Source: Calliopsis andreniformis
Lineage: Eukaryota; Arthropoda; Insecta; Hymenoptera; Andrenidae
NCBI RefSeq assembly: GCF_051401765.1
Contig: NC_135064.1
Coordinates: 26,882,001 to 26,946,000, forward strand
Length of the DNA stretch: 64,000 nt
Direction: 5' to 3'
Shown: positions 1 through 11,600 of the stretch, piece after piece
How positions within the stretch are numbered: the stretch's first letter is position 1
How the letters are laid out: each line of letters opens with the position of its first letter
Notes under the pieces: model-generated
What the model saw: only the letters and a program-made list of their open reading frames with translations
Told to the model about the DNA's origin: nothing
The model's database searches: none
Made by a program: the position numbers and the translations under genes

Positions 1-3000
1 GCGGACGGAAATCCTTACCTGTCAGTTTTCTGCTTCTCACCATCCAGCTCGCGATACGTCTGTTGCAATTTATCGGTAAGCAACTCCAAGTTCCTCGTTA
101 ATTTGTAATCAGCCTCGAATTGCTCTGACATCAGGACGAGGTCTCTGGTGGCGTCGTGAAGGGGAATGTCGCTCAAATACAAGCCTCGCCTGACGGTCAG
201 AAGCGAGAAAGAATGAGAGATGGGTATCGACGTATCGGCTGTAGGGAAAGAAACTCTGAAACTATCTAAAAATTCGCGGCTAACTAGTATTCAATTATTC
301 ATTGTCCCCGATTGAATTGTTGATACCATTCCACGGTATTTATAACTCGAAGTATTTATATCATCGAGGGTCGGGCTTAAAAATAGAGCGGAATTTTTCC
401 TCGTCTCTTCGCGTTCGCATTTCAAATCCCCGCGTTCAATCATCCTCCATGCGTAATTCATGTTTCTCCTCTCGATCGCAGGTAGAGAGGACCAAGCTAC
501 GCAATAACGCGATGCAATAACTTCGCTGGGCTCTGCGGAAAATAGAAAATGAGAAGCTCGCGTTGAGGCTCAACGAGAGGGGGCCAGGCGAGAAAAGAAA
601 CACGAGAAATGACGGCGGCTCCTAGGCCAAGGGGCAAAAGGGGAGGGAAATTTATTCGGCTTAGAATCGTATTTTTCCTCGGGGTGGCTGCGAAGTAATC
701 CGGCTATACGTAACTCTGGCCCGCGCCTCTAATCTAATGCTCTGAAAGGACATCAGGGCCTGGCTCTCTACTATCACAAAAGAAAGTTATCGTAGTAAAC
801 AGGTAACGTAGCTGGGAGCTAACTCAATTAAGCTTTAAAATTATCCGCTAACTACGTCGACGCTTCTGCTCGGATTAATTCCCGCCGACTTAAACCGTGA
901 GGTGGGAATTATCTAACAAGTAAGTGTTAATCGTTATCCCATGAAGCAGCAACGGCCGCTCGGCTGGGGGTCGCGTAAGGACTGTCGTCGTCGTGTAATG
1001 CTGCGTTTAGACCAAACGAACAAATGCTCGCTGTGAGCATTCATAGGACATTCGGTCGAGTTGACGAACAGATTGATCTAAACGAATACAAACGAATGCT
1101 CGTGTCACTTGAATTTTGTTATAGCGGAGAAAAAACGAGCACTCGTTCGCTTGGATTAAATGCAGCATAACGTAGCAATTACGATCGAATTTTCTGGAAG
1201 ACACATTCGTGCCAAGGATAAAGAGTATGGGATACGACATTAGGCTGAATATGCGTCGAAATGTATCACACACAGTGGCTGCAGCGACAGAGGCGATGTT
1301 TAATGCATTCGAGCGAGGCCACCGAGGTGGAAAAGATGGTAAAGCGGGAGACAAGAGGAAGAGAAGCGAATGAAAATTGCAACGAGATCCCCAACGAGGG
1401 GTGGCGAATATTCGAACGGGGGCAATTCGGAGGCCGCGTGACGTGAATTTATGCACGTGGTACTGCACGATCAGGCACGACTATGGCTGCAATTATACGA
1501 GCCATAGAACTCCGTTGGACAGCTCGTGCTACCATTACTTTATCGACAAATATTTTCCGCGCGAATGCTGGCCATATGTTACAATTAATTACCAGTGGGC
1601 GGCTACATATCAGCCACTAAACACGTTACGTCTTTTTACAATAATAATCTGCACACTGCAGCACCTGTAAGTCCGATGTACTGATCTGTGCATGTAGATA
1701 TACTGGGTATGATACGCAGCTTCTTAGCGTAGGAAAATTCTGGCTACTTGAATCACACTACCTTTAAACATGAACCCTATTTTCCTCTATTAGGTACTAT
1801 AAACTAAATATCAGGACTTCCCATATTGAAAATTATTAGTGAAATAATTACTATGAAATCGAAACTAATGATGAAATATCACATTACAATCGAAATTATG
1901 TACCTCATTAAATCACACCCCCAAAGGTATTTCTTCACAATAATTTTAGTTGTAACATTTTTAGTTTTAGTTTACAATTCAACGATAATAGTTTATTTTA
2001 CTTTGTAGTCCAGAAGAAGAGATAAATTACGTAGTACTTGTGAAATAATATGAAATAAAGGATTAATGACAAAAGCTTGGCATGCCATTACTGTAGCGTA
2101 TGTTAGTATGAAAGATATAATTAATGCTTTCCATCGTTTATAATTTAAATAAATGATACTGCATTAAGCAGTAGGTATTTTGTGCTCTGTAAAATGGAAA
2201 CCTGTCGCGTTGCATTCTTCACGATATCCATTCGTTTCGCTAAATTACATTACCTCGTTGACGGTTTTACAGGGTTTGGTTCGTTAAATGGGTAACGATC
2301 GACACGTTTGAGAGGTGACAGATCCGAACAATACGTCTTCAGTGTTAGCAGTGATTGAAATTCAATTTGGTACCAATTCGATAATTGTAACAGTGCTGAT
2401 ACGTATTCTTATAAATTAATAGGAGTATTAATTTACGCAACATAATTGTCAATTTTTAGATGAATAAGCTATTTACTGGAAAATTTATTCCATCAACTCC
2501 TACTAAATAAGTGTTCAGAAAGATGATTTTAATTTTAATTAATTTAAACCACGTTTAATCCATTACACCCATCACTTGATTAAGATTGCTTCAAATGTAT
2601 CTTCATCAATTTCATGTACCAGCTTCCATTCTAATGATTGAAAGTTACTCTCATAACAAATTACTATTTATTTCATCAAGATATCTAATGAATCGCAATG
2701 AAATAAAACGTGAATAATACTGTTGAAAATTCTCACCTGGTTAAGTCGTCCAAGTTCATAACGCTGGGGTAACAGAGAAAGATGACGAAATCTGACTCAG
2801 GTATATACAACATTTGTCCCTAGAAGAGCAAGAAACTTGTCCATGACAACGAAACATGCTCGTCCATTAAACATCGCTACGAAATTACAGTTCTGGAAGA
2901 TACTTTTGCGTTACATAAAAGCTGTACAAACTTTTAAGCGTAGATAGGAGTACTCCTCGGAGGCATTCACACGCATCACTCCTTTTTTCGTTCGCAGCAC

Positions 3001-6000
3001 GTAAACCGTGTTTATATGTGACAATATATTCTCGAACGTTAACTCTAAGTGCGGTCTGACCTACAGGGGGAAACAAAACTGCAGGTTTATATGAGCATAA
3101 AGAAAAGTTGAAATTGAAAGATTTGCCAACACGATGACCAACATGCAGGAACATCGCAATAATCGTCGGACATCGATTGAATTATGCATACGCGGGTAAT
3201 GCAACCTTCCATCGCGGTTTCTTGAGATCAACGAGAATTTCAACGATGACGAGGCAAACAATAATGGCCAGATAATTGATTACTCGCTGGCGAGCGTACG
3301 CGCGAGCGGCTATGCAAATGAAGTTAAATGGTTCTGTTCCAGCGGTGCGTGTCATACCGTTTGAAACGGACCGCATTTGAAAGATATATGATTACCCGCG
3401 TATGAATCCGCGTGAATTATTACCTTTGCTGGCCACGACACGTCGAACAATAACGTAATTTCACGGATCGAGACAACTAATGTGGCATTTGGGAAATAAA
3501 ACAAGACATCGATACGATGTTATCTCAATCTATGACCAGATCTCATATAATCGAATTTGGACGCTGGAATGAAGTTAAGCGTGGTTGCATGCTAATTTTT
3601 TATGGTAAGTTGCTGGGAAAATACGAGAGAAATTTCCATCGTATTTTTCGACGAATGACGAATTATAGAAAATGGTAATTTAAATTCCCAATCGATGTTC
3701 TATAACAATAGGGAGCGAGAATTGTTGCAACCATGCGAAACGGTTGAACGTTATGGACGGAAGTAATTCATGCGTCAGTTACGATTGTGTAAACTTACAG
3801 TTAAGAGAATGTCGTTCAGCTTGCAATTACCAGAGCACACTTGAGGAATGACGCGAGTAATAGTGCATCCGGTTTGAACTATGGTCAAGTCTCGATTGAA
3901 CATCATGTGGAACGGAAACACTCGACAGAAAGTCATGGGGCTCACTTTTGGTTCTGTAACACAAAGCAAAATAAAGCTTTTCATTAAATTGATGCCTGGA
4001 AATATTTACAAGCTAAAAAATCATAAAATCCAAGAAACCCCAAGAAATGATTGTAATTTATATTTTTTTTTTACATATAAATCAGGCAAAATTTTTCTCA
4101 ATAAAAAATTAATATAAAAAATGTGGAAGTTACTCACCCACAGACAAAGTTTCTAATTCAGCGATCATAGGATTCGAAACAACGCCTGGGCCAGAAGTAT
4201 TGGTTATCAAAAACTGCACATGGTCACACTCACTTTTCGTCTTCAATATTCGCATCTCTATATCCGTGCCGTGTAGCTTTTTCGCCACGGTCTACGGTCA
4301 TAAAAGTTATAACCCATTTAATCGTGATTTGCTTCCGTCCGAGTGAATTTGTTAGGCAGAAAGCTAAATAGCACGTGCCGATCGATTTAACGCCCATTTA
4401 ACTGGGGTCAATGAAAACGAGCACCATAACTTGTTTTTAAGTGTGTCGTAACTCCTACTATAGGCAGATTCTAAAGCCTCTCAACTATTAAGGTAACAGA
4501 ACAATAAGTAGACTTAATGTTATTACGTTGTAATTGCCAGTGAAATTGCTTGTAAGAAGAACGTGACTTTTCAGAATTAATTCATGAATCGCGTAAACTT
4601 CTAATTACCTATACTGTTATAAAGTACTTCAATTATTTGTGAGTTCAACGAGATGAAACGAAAATCTAACTCAGAAGAAGTTACTCTAACTGTATATCTT
4701 ACACTTATTTTAATAAGTGTCATTATAACCCTCCATCCTCTTTACCCAGATTATACTATGTTGTACAGAGCGTTCCACAATTTTTGAACAACTTATTCAA
4801 CATGTAATTTCCCCAAAATACCTTAACGATGCCAATTACAATATGCTCCAGCCCCGGTCGATCGGAGTAATAATGCAATATAAGCGCTCCATCTTCTTGC
4901 CTTTCGGTGCATCGAAAGGAGGGTGCCCTCATTCCCGGGTACAGAGTACCTAAGTGATCATGGAGAGCATCCAAGTTCTGCAATTAAATATCAACAGATT
5001 ACTCTCTTCAATTACTCCCTTCAATTAGGGAGTAATTACGGGAAACAAAATATTGAACCCGATGGGAAAGGTATCGGTTTTAACGATCGCGTTTTATTTA
5101 ATCGGATCGAGACATTAATTTAAAGTCTAAGTTGATGCATGGAATCCTGCCAGAGGCAAACGAAGAAACATAAAATTTCTCGTTACGACGGGCATCGGTG
5201 CGAGACAAGAACGAGTCAGCTACGCGTGACACTTGACTCGACCGGAAATGAAAACTCATGAAGGAAAAACTTCACAATAATCCCGCTTCGCGACGGCATT
5301 CCGCTTGCTAATCGTATTGCGCACATTCATCGTGGTTGAACTTTCTTGCCGTGTTACCCGTAATTCTATTCAATTTTATTCTGTATTCAAGATAAAGCGG
5401 GCAGTAAAAAATCCATTATGCAAATTAATGAGGACACAAGAACTTGGACAGAATTTTTTGAGAACATTGGACTCACTTTTTTGATATTATGCGGACTTTT
5501 CAGCTATTCAAAAACTAAGTTTGAGAAGTTGACTGAGGTAGAAAAAATTATTTAATTCTATACTGGTATTCGATATTTAATAAAAAAAAATTAAATAGAC
5601 GTACTTATATTAATATTTTTGAACAGATTAGGAGTCTGTAGATACTGTATATCTTCTTAATAGTCACCTGAAGTAAATTATCAGCTCGCTTAATTACACG
5701 TTAAGGCATTTAAGAAAAATATTTTAAATATTACCAGGTGTTCAGCAGAAAGACAACAGAATACTCATACAGAGAACCTAGATTGAACTACTGAGACGAA
5801 GCAAATTCCATTCCATTCCAAATCTAAAGAATACTAGAATATCTAGTGAACTAAGTATGACAAAAAAATTCGGCGTATTCGAGCTTCGCAACGCTCCTGC
5901 GCAATAATTCATTCGTATTCCGGCCGCGTAAACGAGTTCACGCACTTTTTGTCCAATTACTCAGCGGCGGATTGCCGCAATCGAGGACTGGTCCGGTGTG

Positions 6001-9000
6001 TTTCCCTCAAACGGTTCGTAACTCGCGTTTAGAAACGCGAGCCGAAGGCATTCGCGAATGAAAATTCCTTAGGTCGCGAGCGGCGTGCACGTGTGCTTCC
6101 TCGATGCCAGCCCAGTGAAATAAAGAAGCTGAAACGAGCTGGAACGTGATTCCATCGTGAACACCGATCGATGCCGAGCGATCTGCCTACGTGTCATCTT
6201 TTCAGAAAACTTTCACTTGGTCCCCGCGTGGAAACGGAATCGCAGGAATCTCTCAGAGTCGGTCACCGCGCGTCGCCAGAGGTGGTCCTTGTTTCGCTCG
6301 GCGCGAAAGTGAATGGTTCGACGACGAGGGGTCGCGTCGATACACGATCTACCTGTAAGAAGTCCCTGGGCGTTGCTCCCAGCACCTGGAGGATCTTGTC
6401 GTAGCCTGAGTCCTGGCAGAACTCGAAGAACATCCGACCGAACAGCTCGAGGATCTCGTTCGCCGGGATGTCTAGAAAATCCAGCATATTTGGGAGCATT
6501 CGGCACGTTTGAGATGACATCGATTCGATTAAAGTTGAGCAGGGGTAATGGGAAGCTGGTAAATGGCTGTCATCGAGCGATATTCCGGTTGACGGTTTTA
6601 GAATTTTAATGAGCGCTGGGAGAAGTTAAGGATTCTTTAGAATAAATTCCTTGCCTCTGCTATCCTACTTTCCATGGTCTGTTATTAATAGATATTCTTT
6701 GAATAATATAGTACTTCCCGTTATAAGGCGCTAATTATCTCAAGTAGTCTATACAGTTATCTCATTTTACTGTGACAGTACCTTCAATGACTTTTAATTA
6801 AATAAATTGTGAGATGAGAGACAAAAGATTATACTCGTGTCTGTCTAAAATGGGATTAATCTACTTCGCCAGTGTGAACTCCACGAAGGAGAGATAATGT
6901 TATCAAGATACGTGGTGGGTGTATTTGCTGAGAGGTTCACATGTATGATATGAACATCCAACTATCCCTTCAATAGAATTAAGGATCTTTTAACTTCTAT
7001 CGAAATAATAAATTATTGTCTAGTGACTCCGAGTAAATATCTGTTACCAATTTAAAGTTGTACCACGGTGATAGGAATCCCATCGGATTGCTCGAGGTAG
7101 AGGTAAAGTGACCATAGAAGGGAAGAAAGACCGAAGAAAAAGAGAATCACTAGACTCCCGTCAATAAGGGTAGTACAAGGGGCTCGGGGATCCATACTTA
7201 GTGTTAGGACAAAGGATCTATTAAGGTGTTCCTCTTTTGTTGAGGTCGCTACTTGGGCGGCTGTCAGGGGCTGAAGAAAAGGCGAAAAAAGCAAAAGGAA
7301 GAATGACGACGAAGAAAAATAGACGCATCAGTACGGCAACTCAGCGGATCTGAGCCTTAGGCCTTCGGAGACTGGAATAAAGGATTCAGATGAAAGAATC
7401 TGGAGACAGTCAGGAATTTTTTAGAATTTAGGTAACCCTATGCTAGATGCTGTACCATTGTGATAAATGAAGAGTCGAAATTATATAGCTACTCAGCTTA
7501 AGTAATTGGTTCTCTTAAAAAATTAGATGGATGGAATCATGAGAATATAAGAATAAAGTAAATATTGAAAATAGAAATTTATACATACTGAGCCTATTGA
7601 CAGCAGCCGATATAATGTTGTAGGTGATTTCATCGTCGTATATCTGGCGAACCAGAAACTGTCCTTCCATATTAACCGCCGCATCTTTCCTACATTAACA
7701 AATTACAGGTGAATAAACAGTGAATTCTAGGAAATTCTTGTACAGAAATGTAGAGAACGTGCAAGCAGTGAATTTACAGTAACCTCCAGTGTCATCTAAA
7801 ATTATTGTGCTAATTAAGCAACAACAATTCGCGTTTTCTCTTAACCATACAAAAGGGTGAGCGATTGATAATGTAATTATTTGGTTGGTGAAGAGATAAT
7901 TTACCATGGCTTACCGTTTCCCTTTAACCAAAACCACCACAGGATCGTAACTACCCCAGTTTAACACAGCGAACAAAGCAAATACGTGTTAACAGCCAAA
8001 AACAGGACACTTTAACAGGTTGCTCGAACCGCCACGGTGATTTCTATTAAATTTACAAAGCAAAGGCTAAAGCCACTTAAGCGTTTGACGTGGATGCCAG
8101 CTGTCACTCCAAACTCGCGTCGCCATTTTCATGCAATTTTCAAGGCCTCTATGCCCAGTACAAGCAGGTACTCGCTTTAAATCGATTGAGAAAATCGTAT
8201 TAGCATTTGTATCCAGAGAATTGATTTCAACACAAACAGTGATGGATGTCATTTTTAAAATACACGCGCAAAGTGTCAAAGAATTTCCTTTAATAGAAAA
8301 GCTTTAAAGTTAATTCTGTAGACATACCACACCTCACGCTTCAACTAACAGGGACGAATATGTCCTCTATAATTATACTCTGCAGTTCGTAAACACGACA
8401 GCGGAGAAGCGTACAACTAAAATGATTCTTTCTCCACGAATTGTTAAAAATCACTCCCTGTCTAACTTCAACATACATTTAGACGCGTCAGGTCTCTATT
8501 TGTCGCAAACAAGTTCTGAGCGCCAGGCACATCGCGGGGGATGTTATTTAATCTAGGAAGGAAAACTTCAAGGACCATTAATCTCTTTTCGGACCCCAAA
8601 CTATACGTCATAGAACTTTCACGGGAATTCGATCGTTCTTTTAGCGCAGACTACGAACTAAATGATGGCTACTGTCACTCGATCAATCCCTCTACTAAAC
8701 TTCCACGTTTATGGCCCCAATCAAAGTGCTTTATCACCAGAAACAGCGTCGTTACAAAAGGGATGGACAATGCGATAACTACGAACAAACACGGTCATAA
8801 GTGACCTCCCGTTACCGTGCTATCTGCGCTCTTAATTAAGTCCTTGTGAACCACAGAATGTCTGGTTTACTAGCCACATTGCAGCCAGCGGACAATAACT
8901 CCCAGTATCGAAGAGAAAAGTGCACCAGGGAGCGGAGTGCCAGGAGGGAGTCTCTTAGCGTCTCTGAATAACTTATTCGGCTTAAAGTCGCGAGCGTGTC

Positions 9001-11118
9001 CCATTGATTTCGCTTGAAAAGATCACTTGTCGGGAGGGATTGTCCTCGTGTCGTACACACGCTCTACGATAATTCCACGCATTTTATTGCAAGGAAGTCC
9101 GTTTACGGTACATAAACCCGTGTTACGAGCTAGTTGGCCAGGTCTCTGCGTCACCCTTTTTCATTTCCCATTTCGCCCGCTTGCACAGGTTTCGAGGTTC
9201 GCGGAAGAGTTTCGCGAAGTAGTTGCAATCTTCGAGGAAACTTGAAAGCTCCATTGACAACCCCCGAGACTCCACCGCTGAGCTTTTTTTCCATATAAAA
9301 GCGATTTGGGAAAAAGAGTTTCCGACACGCTGTAAACGCGCAAAGTTTCGTTCAACCTTGGGCTGCTCTTTTTTACGTACCATCACCGTTTGCAAACTTT
9401 CCGAGCTGCATTCTTATGCTGTCTCGAAGAGTATTGTAATTCGTCGAATAAGCAAGCATGTGTACGGCTTCTATATATGAAAGAGGGACAGAAAAGCGGG
9501 AGCTTTGATCGGTAAACAGTAAAACATTTATGCAGACCTTTCGATCCAGGATTTAAGGACTCGCGTGTGGACGTCGGGGCGTGCACAAACAGTGGAACGC
9601 TTGCCAATATTTCGCTGGCGTGTCGTTGAATCAATAGACTCCGAGGATCAGGTAAACAGTAGTTTATTACTCGAACTTGTTGATCCAATAAGGGGTAAAG
9701 TTTATTTCTGAAATTCTAATTTGCCGGTTTTGTGCGACCTTCCGGAAGGTGGTCTTACTGAAAGTTGCGATGGAGAGAACTGAGAACGCTGGAATTAAGT
9801 GGAATTGATTGAATTGGGGTTGGATAATTTCGGAGGAGTAAATACCTACTTCTGAAGGAAGTTGTTCCTTTTAAGTGGTTAAGTTGATATACAGATATGT
9901 CCAAAATAATCTTTGGTTTGTAAACTTTAATAAGACTCTAATTTCTTAACAGGTGGTGTATATTTAAATTAAAGTGTACAATGTAAGAAACGCAGATGTA
10001 CAGTACAAGATGTCTATACAAAGTTCGAGACATTATTTCCTCTATATAATTTGTTTCCTATACAAAAACAGGATCCAACTCCAATCCAATACCAAAATAT
10101 TCACTTTGTAACAGCTTATTAACAACCTTATATCTCTTTCGATGAATGACTCGCTATTGCTGCTCTCGATTCCCCACAAAACCCACAAGTTTCTAAGGTC
10201 AAAAAGAAATTCCGAATTTCAGCTTTCCAAATCCCCGAATTCACGTTCAATCTAAACAGTCGAACAGCAAAAATACGCAAAACGATTTCCGCAAATACAT
10301 CGGACAGGAGCTTTAATAATTTCCCAGACTCGCATCAGGCAGCACATCGTCCAGAAAATTCAATATAAATTCTGGATCGTATTAAGGGAGAGAAGAAAAC
10401 TCTGTGGACGAGGTCAGCGAAATTTCAATTAAAGAATGCGCGGGATTCGGGTCACGGATGCATCGAACTCGGCTATACATATACACTGTGGCACTAGAGG
10501 GAAATAAAGCTAAGCATGGGAGTATACACCACGTGGGTAAAGCGTCTGCTCGGAGCCAGCCTCGTCTCTAGCGCGTGACACACAAAAGGGTCGCGTGATT
10601 ATCTATAGGAATCGAACGAACGTGATGCAGTTTATGATCGTGTAAAGAACAGCATGGAAAGGAGGTGAGGATGGTTATCGGCGTGGGTCATGCAAAACGG
10701 CACATAACGACAAAAGCCAGTAGCCTGGGACAGAGGCAGAACGAGATGATAAAGGAGCCGGCGCGTCGCGGACGCGCGCCCACCTTTTACCTACTTTATC
10801 GCCTCCCACGTCTCGCTGTCAAAGGTCTTCACAACCAGCAGCTCGAGGGCGTAATTCACAAAACCGTACTGCACATAAAACAAAAATGGTAATGCGTTTG
10901 CCTAGCTGAAGACCCGGTGCGCGCGGACTGCTTCGTGATCGCGAGATTAATATCGCTGGTCGTACGAGAAAATTGTCACTGGTCGTGGTGAATCACGGTA
11001 TCCACCGACTGTCAACGAGTTTCTGTCAGGTTTCAGCGTCGCACCGTCCCAGTCTGTTGTCCGTCTGTCTTCGTCTTCGCCAGTCCTCTGTTCTTCCTTT
11101 TCATTCGCAACGTACCAT
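1..11118 (-). CDS. GCS-beta-1 (Gycbeta100B-like): Soluble guanylyl cyclase beta-1 subunit (haem subunit), 3' end off window
   Basis: This is the NO-sensing, haem-binding subunit of cytosolic guanylyl cyclase, which pairs with alpha-1 to turn GTP into cGMP. Ten coding exons are recovered (11116-11118, 10795-10868, 7589-7689, 6353-6471, 4822-4977, 4138-4291, 3799-3953, 2932-3060, 2737-2819, 19-189). They total 1145 nt, or 381 codons plus 2 nt, with all phases consistent. The H-NOX domain spans roughly residues 1-185. It has the proximal haem ligand H105, C122, and the Y-x-S-x-R motif at Y135/S137/R139, the same numbering as vertebrate beta-1. The PAS-like HNOBA region (about 205-345) includes [11 protein letters not shown], and a signalling-helix coiled coil starts near residue 350. 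Human beta-1 is 619 residues, so the rest of the coiled coil and the whole cyclase domain should lie left of position 1. Identity is secure; the first, one-codon exon is the least certain part. Confidence 0.95.
19..189 (-). CDS. GCS-beta-1: beta-1 coding exon 10 (PAS end and coiled coil)
   Basis: It encodes residues 325-381 ([20 protein letters not shown], then the heptad-like stretch [16 protein letters not shown] and on to EKQKTD). [16 protein letters not shown] is nearly invariant in the family. Acceptor ccgtcag, donor AG|GTAAGG at 13-18. The next exon, which should finish the coiled coil and open the cyclase domain, lies outside the window. Confidence 0.94.
190..2736 (-). other. beta-1 intron 9
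   Basis: Intron of about 2.5 kb between the PAS exons. I see AT-rich sequence and short spurious reading frames, with no conserved protein or structured repeat. Confidence 0.85.
2737..2819 (-). CDS. GCS-beta-1: beta-1 coding exon 9 (HNOBA/PAS)
   Basis: It encodes residues 298-324 and two bases of codon 325 ([17 protein letters not shown], then [10 protein letters not shown]). This is the conserved PAS core of guanylyl cyclase subunits. Acceptor cttctag, donor AG|GTGAGA. Confidence 0.93.
2932..3060 (-). CDS. GCS-beta-1: beta-1 coding exon 8 (HNOBA/PAS)
   Basis: It encodes residues 255-297 ([20 protein letters not shown], then VLRTKKGV and YLRLK). VRPH...[15 protein letters not shown] is the family signature. 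Acceptor cctgtag. The donor AAA|GTTTGT is weak, but the join LRLK-GQM is exactly the family sequence. Length is 129 nt, phase 0 to 0. Confidence 0.9.
3799..3953 (-). CDS. GCS-beta-1: beta-1 coding exon 7 (start of HNOBA/PAS)
   Basis: It encodes residues 203-254 ([19 protein letters not shown], then [20 protein letters not shown]). [15 protein letters not shown] is the hallmark opening of the HNOBA PAS-like domain that mediates alpha-beta pairing. Acceptor gttacag, donor ACT|GTAAGT. Confidence 0.94.
4138..4291 (-). CDS. GCS-beta-1: beta-1 coding exon 6 (H-NOX end and linker)
   Basis: It encodes residues 152-202 plus one base ([17 protein letters not shown], then [10 protein letters not shown]). 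The ECDHVQFLI segment is the last H-NOX strand; the remaining residues are a variable linker. Acceptor ccgtag, donor G|GTGAGT. The 154-nt exon leaves phase 1. Confidence 0.93.
4822..4977 (-). CDS. GCS-beta-1: beta-1 coding exon 5 (proximal haem histidine and YxSxR)
   Basis: It encodes residues 100-151. It holds the proximal haem ligand (NLDALH with His at 105), [11 protein letters not shown] (Cys 122), and HYYSDR, whose Tyr 135, Ser 137 and Arg 139 hold the haem propionates. Acceptor aattgcag, donor AAG|GTATTT. This is the strongest functional signature in the gene and shows that the subunit is haem-competent. Confidence 0.96.
6353..6471 (-). CDS. GCS-beta-1: beta-1 coding exon 4 (H-NOX)
   Basis: It encodes residues 60-99 ([18 protein letters not shown], then [14 protein letters not shown]). 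This is the distal haem-pocket helix region, highly conserved in the family. Acceptor ttttctag, donor CAG|GTAGAT. The reading frame stays open upstream of the acceptor to a Met near 6520, but that extension does not fit the family and is intron. Confidence 0.94.
7589..7689 (-). CDS. GCS-beta-1: beta-1 coding exon 3 (H-NOX)
   Basis: It encodes residues 26-59 of the haem-NO-binding fold ([17 protein letters not shown] followed by NIISAAV). Acceptor aatgtag, donor A|GTATGT. The 101-nt length completes codon 26 and starts codon 60. Confidence 0.93.
10795..10868 (-). CDS. GCS-beta-1: beta-1 coding exon 2 (H-NOX N-terminus)
   Basis: It encodes residues 2-25 and two bases of codon 26 ([16 protein letters not shown], then SETWEAI). 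This closely matches the N-terminal H-NOX helix conserved in all beta-1 subunits. Acceptor tgtgcag, donor AA|GTAGGT. The 74-nt length leaves phase 2, which fits exon 3. Confidence 0.93.
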
Positions 11119-11600
11119 GATGACTAAACAGAAGCGGATTGGGAAAAGGTTTCTCTTCGTATCATTCCATTCTAATTGGCATAGGAGCCGTGTTTACCTC
11201 GTGCACACGAGCCGCGTACTGGAAAGTCGGCCTGCCTTCCGCCACAGACGATAGGTATCGATTTTCCACTCGCAGCTGCGCCACCTAGATATAACCCTGT
11301 TACTCGTCTTCGGGACGCCCTCAGCTCGCCCTCCTACACCCCCTTCCGCTGCCAATCCGCTTTGCTGTGCCGTCCTCTCCGTGTGGAATCGACAGCAATA
11401 TTATTCATCGGATGAATACTTATAAGACTTTCGAGGCTAACGAACGACGCCTCGTTTCGCGTCGAGTTCCTACCACCGCGCGCGACGGCGCCCCCACGTC
11501 CTCGCCCGCGCGACAAACCAGCCGATTGGGCAACGATTCGATGTTTTTTCGATCTGACTGTCTCGATCGTGCCACCTTAAACCACAGAAGTTCCTCTCAG
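10869..11600 (-). promoter_or_regulatory. beta-1 5' region, CpG-rich, likely 5'UTR and promoter
   Basis: It covers the 247-nt intron after the start codon and the sequence upstream of it. The DNA is richer in CpG than its surroundings, especially 11270-11520. A minus-strand TATA-like string (cttataag) lies at about 11421-11428, roughly 0.3 kb upstream of the proposed ATG. No transcription start can be fixed from sequence alone. Confidence 0.35.
11116..11118 (-). CDS. GCS-beta-1: beta-1 coding exon 1 (start codon only)
   Basis: On the minus strand ATG is followed directly by the donor GTACGT. The next exon begins exactly at residue 2 ([11 protein letters not shown]) after a cag acceptor, so the initiator Met must come from a separate upstream exon ending in phase 0. 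This ATG, with A at -3 and G at +4 (the G being intronic), is the nearest suitable one, 247 nt upstream. Placing Met here makes the haem histidine fall at residue 105. Another upstream ATG-donor pair cannot be excluded. Confidence 0.55.

Larger units (their letters stand above)
4978..10794 (-). other. beta-1 introns 2-4 (with exons 3 and 4 inside)
   Basis: This block holds introns of about 1.4 kb (4978-6352), 1.1 kb (6472-7588) and 3.1 kb (7690-10794) around the two short H-NOX exons. No other coding exon or RNA gene was recognised. Open frames here, such as minus-strand 7052-7294, match no known family. Confidence 0.8.

Noticed and set aside
4740..4821. String tgtacagagcgttccacaa, reminiscent of insect transposon ends
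   Set aside because: Only one short match and no paired inverted end nearby; left as intron sequence.
6472..6520. Upstream Met extension of beta-1 exon 4
   Set aside because: The spliced join to exon 3 gives the family sequence and exact phase; the extension is intron that happens to be open.
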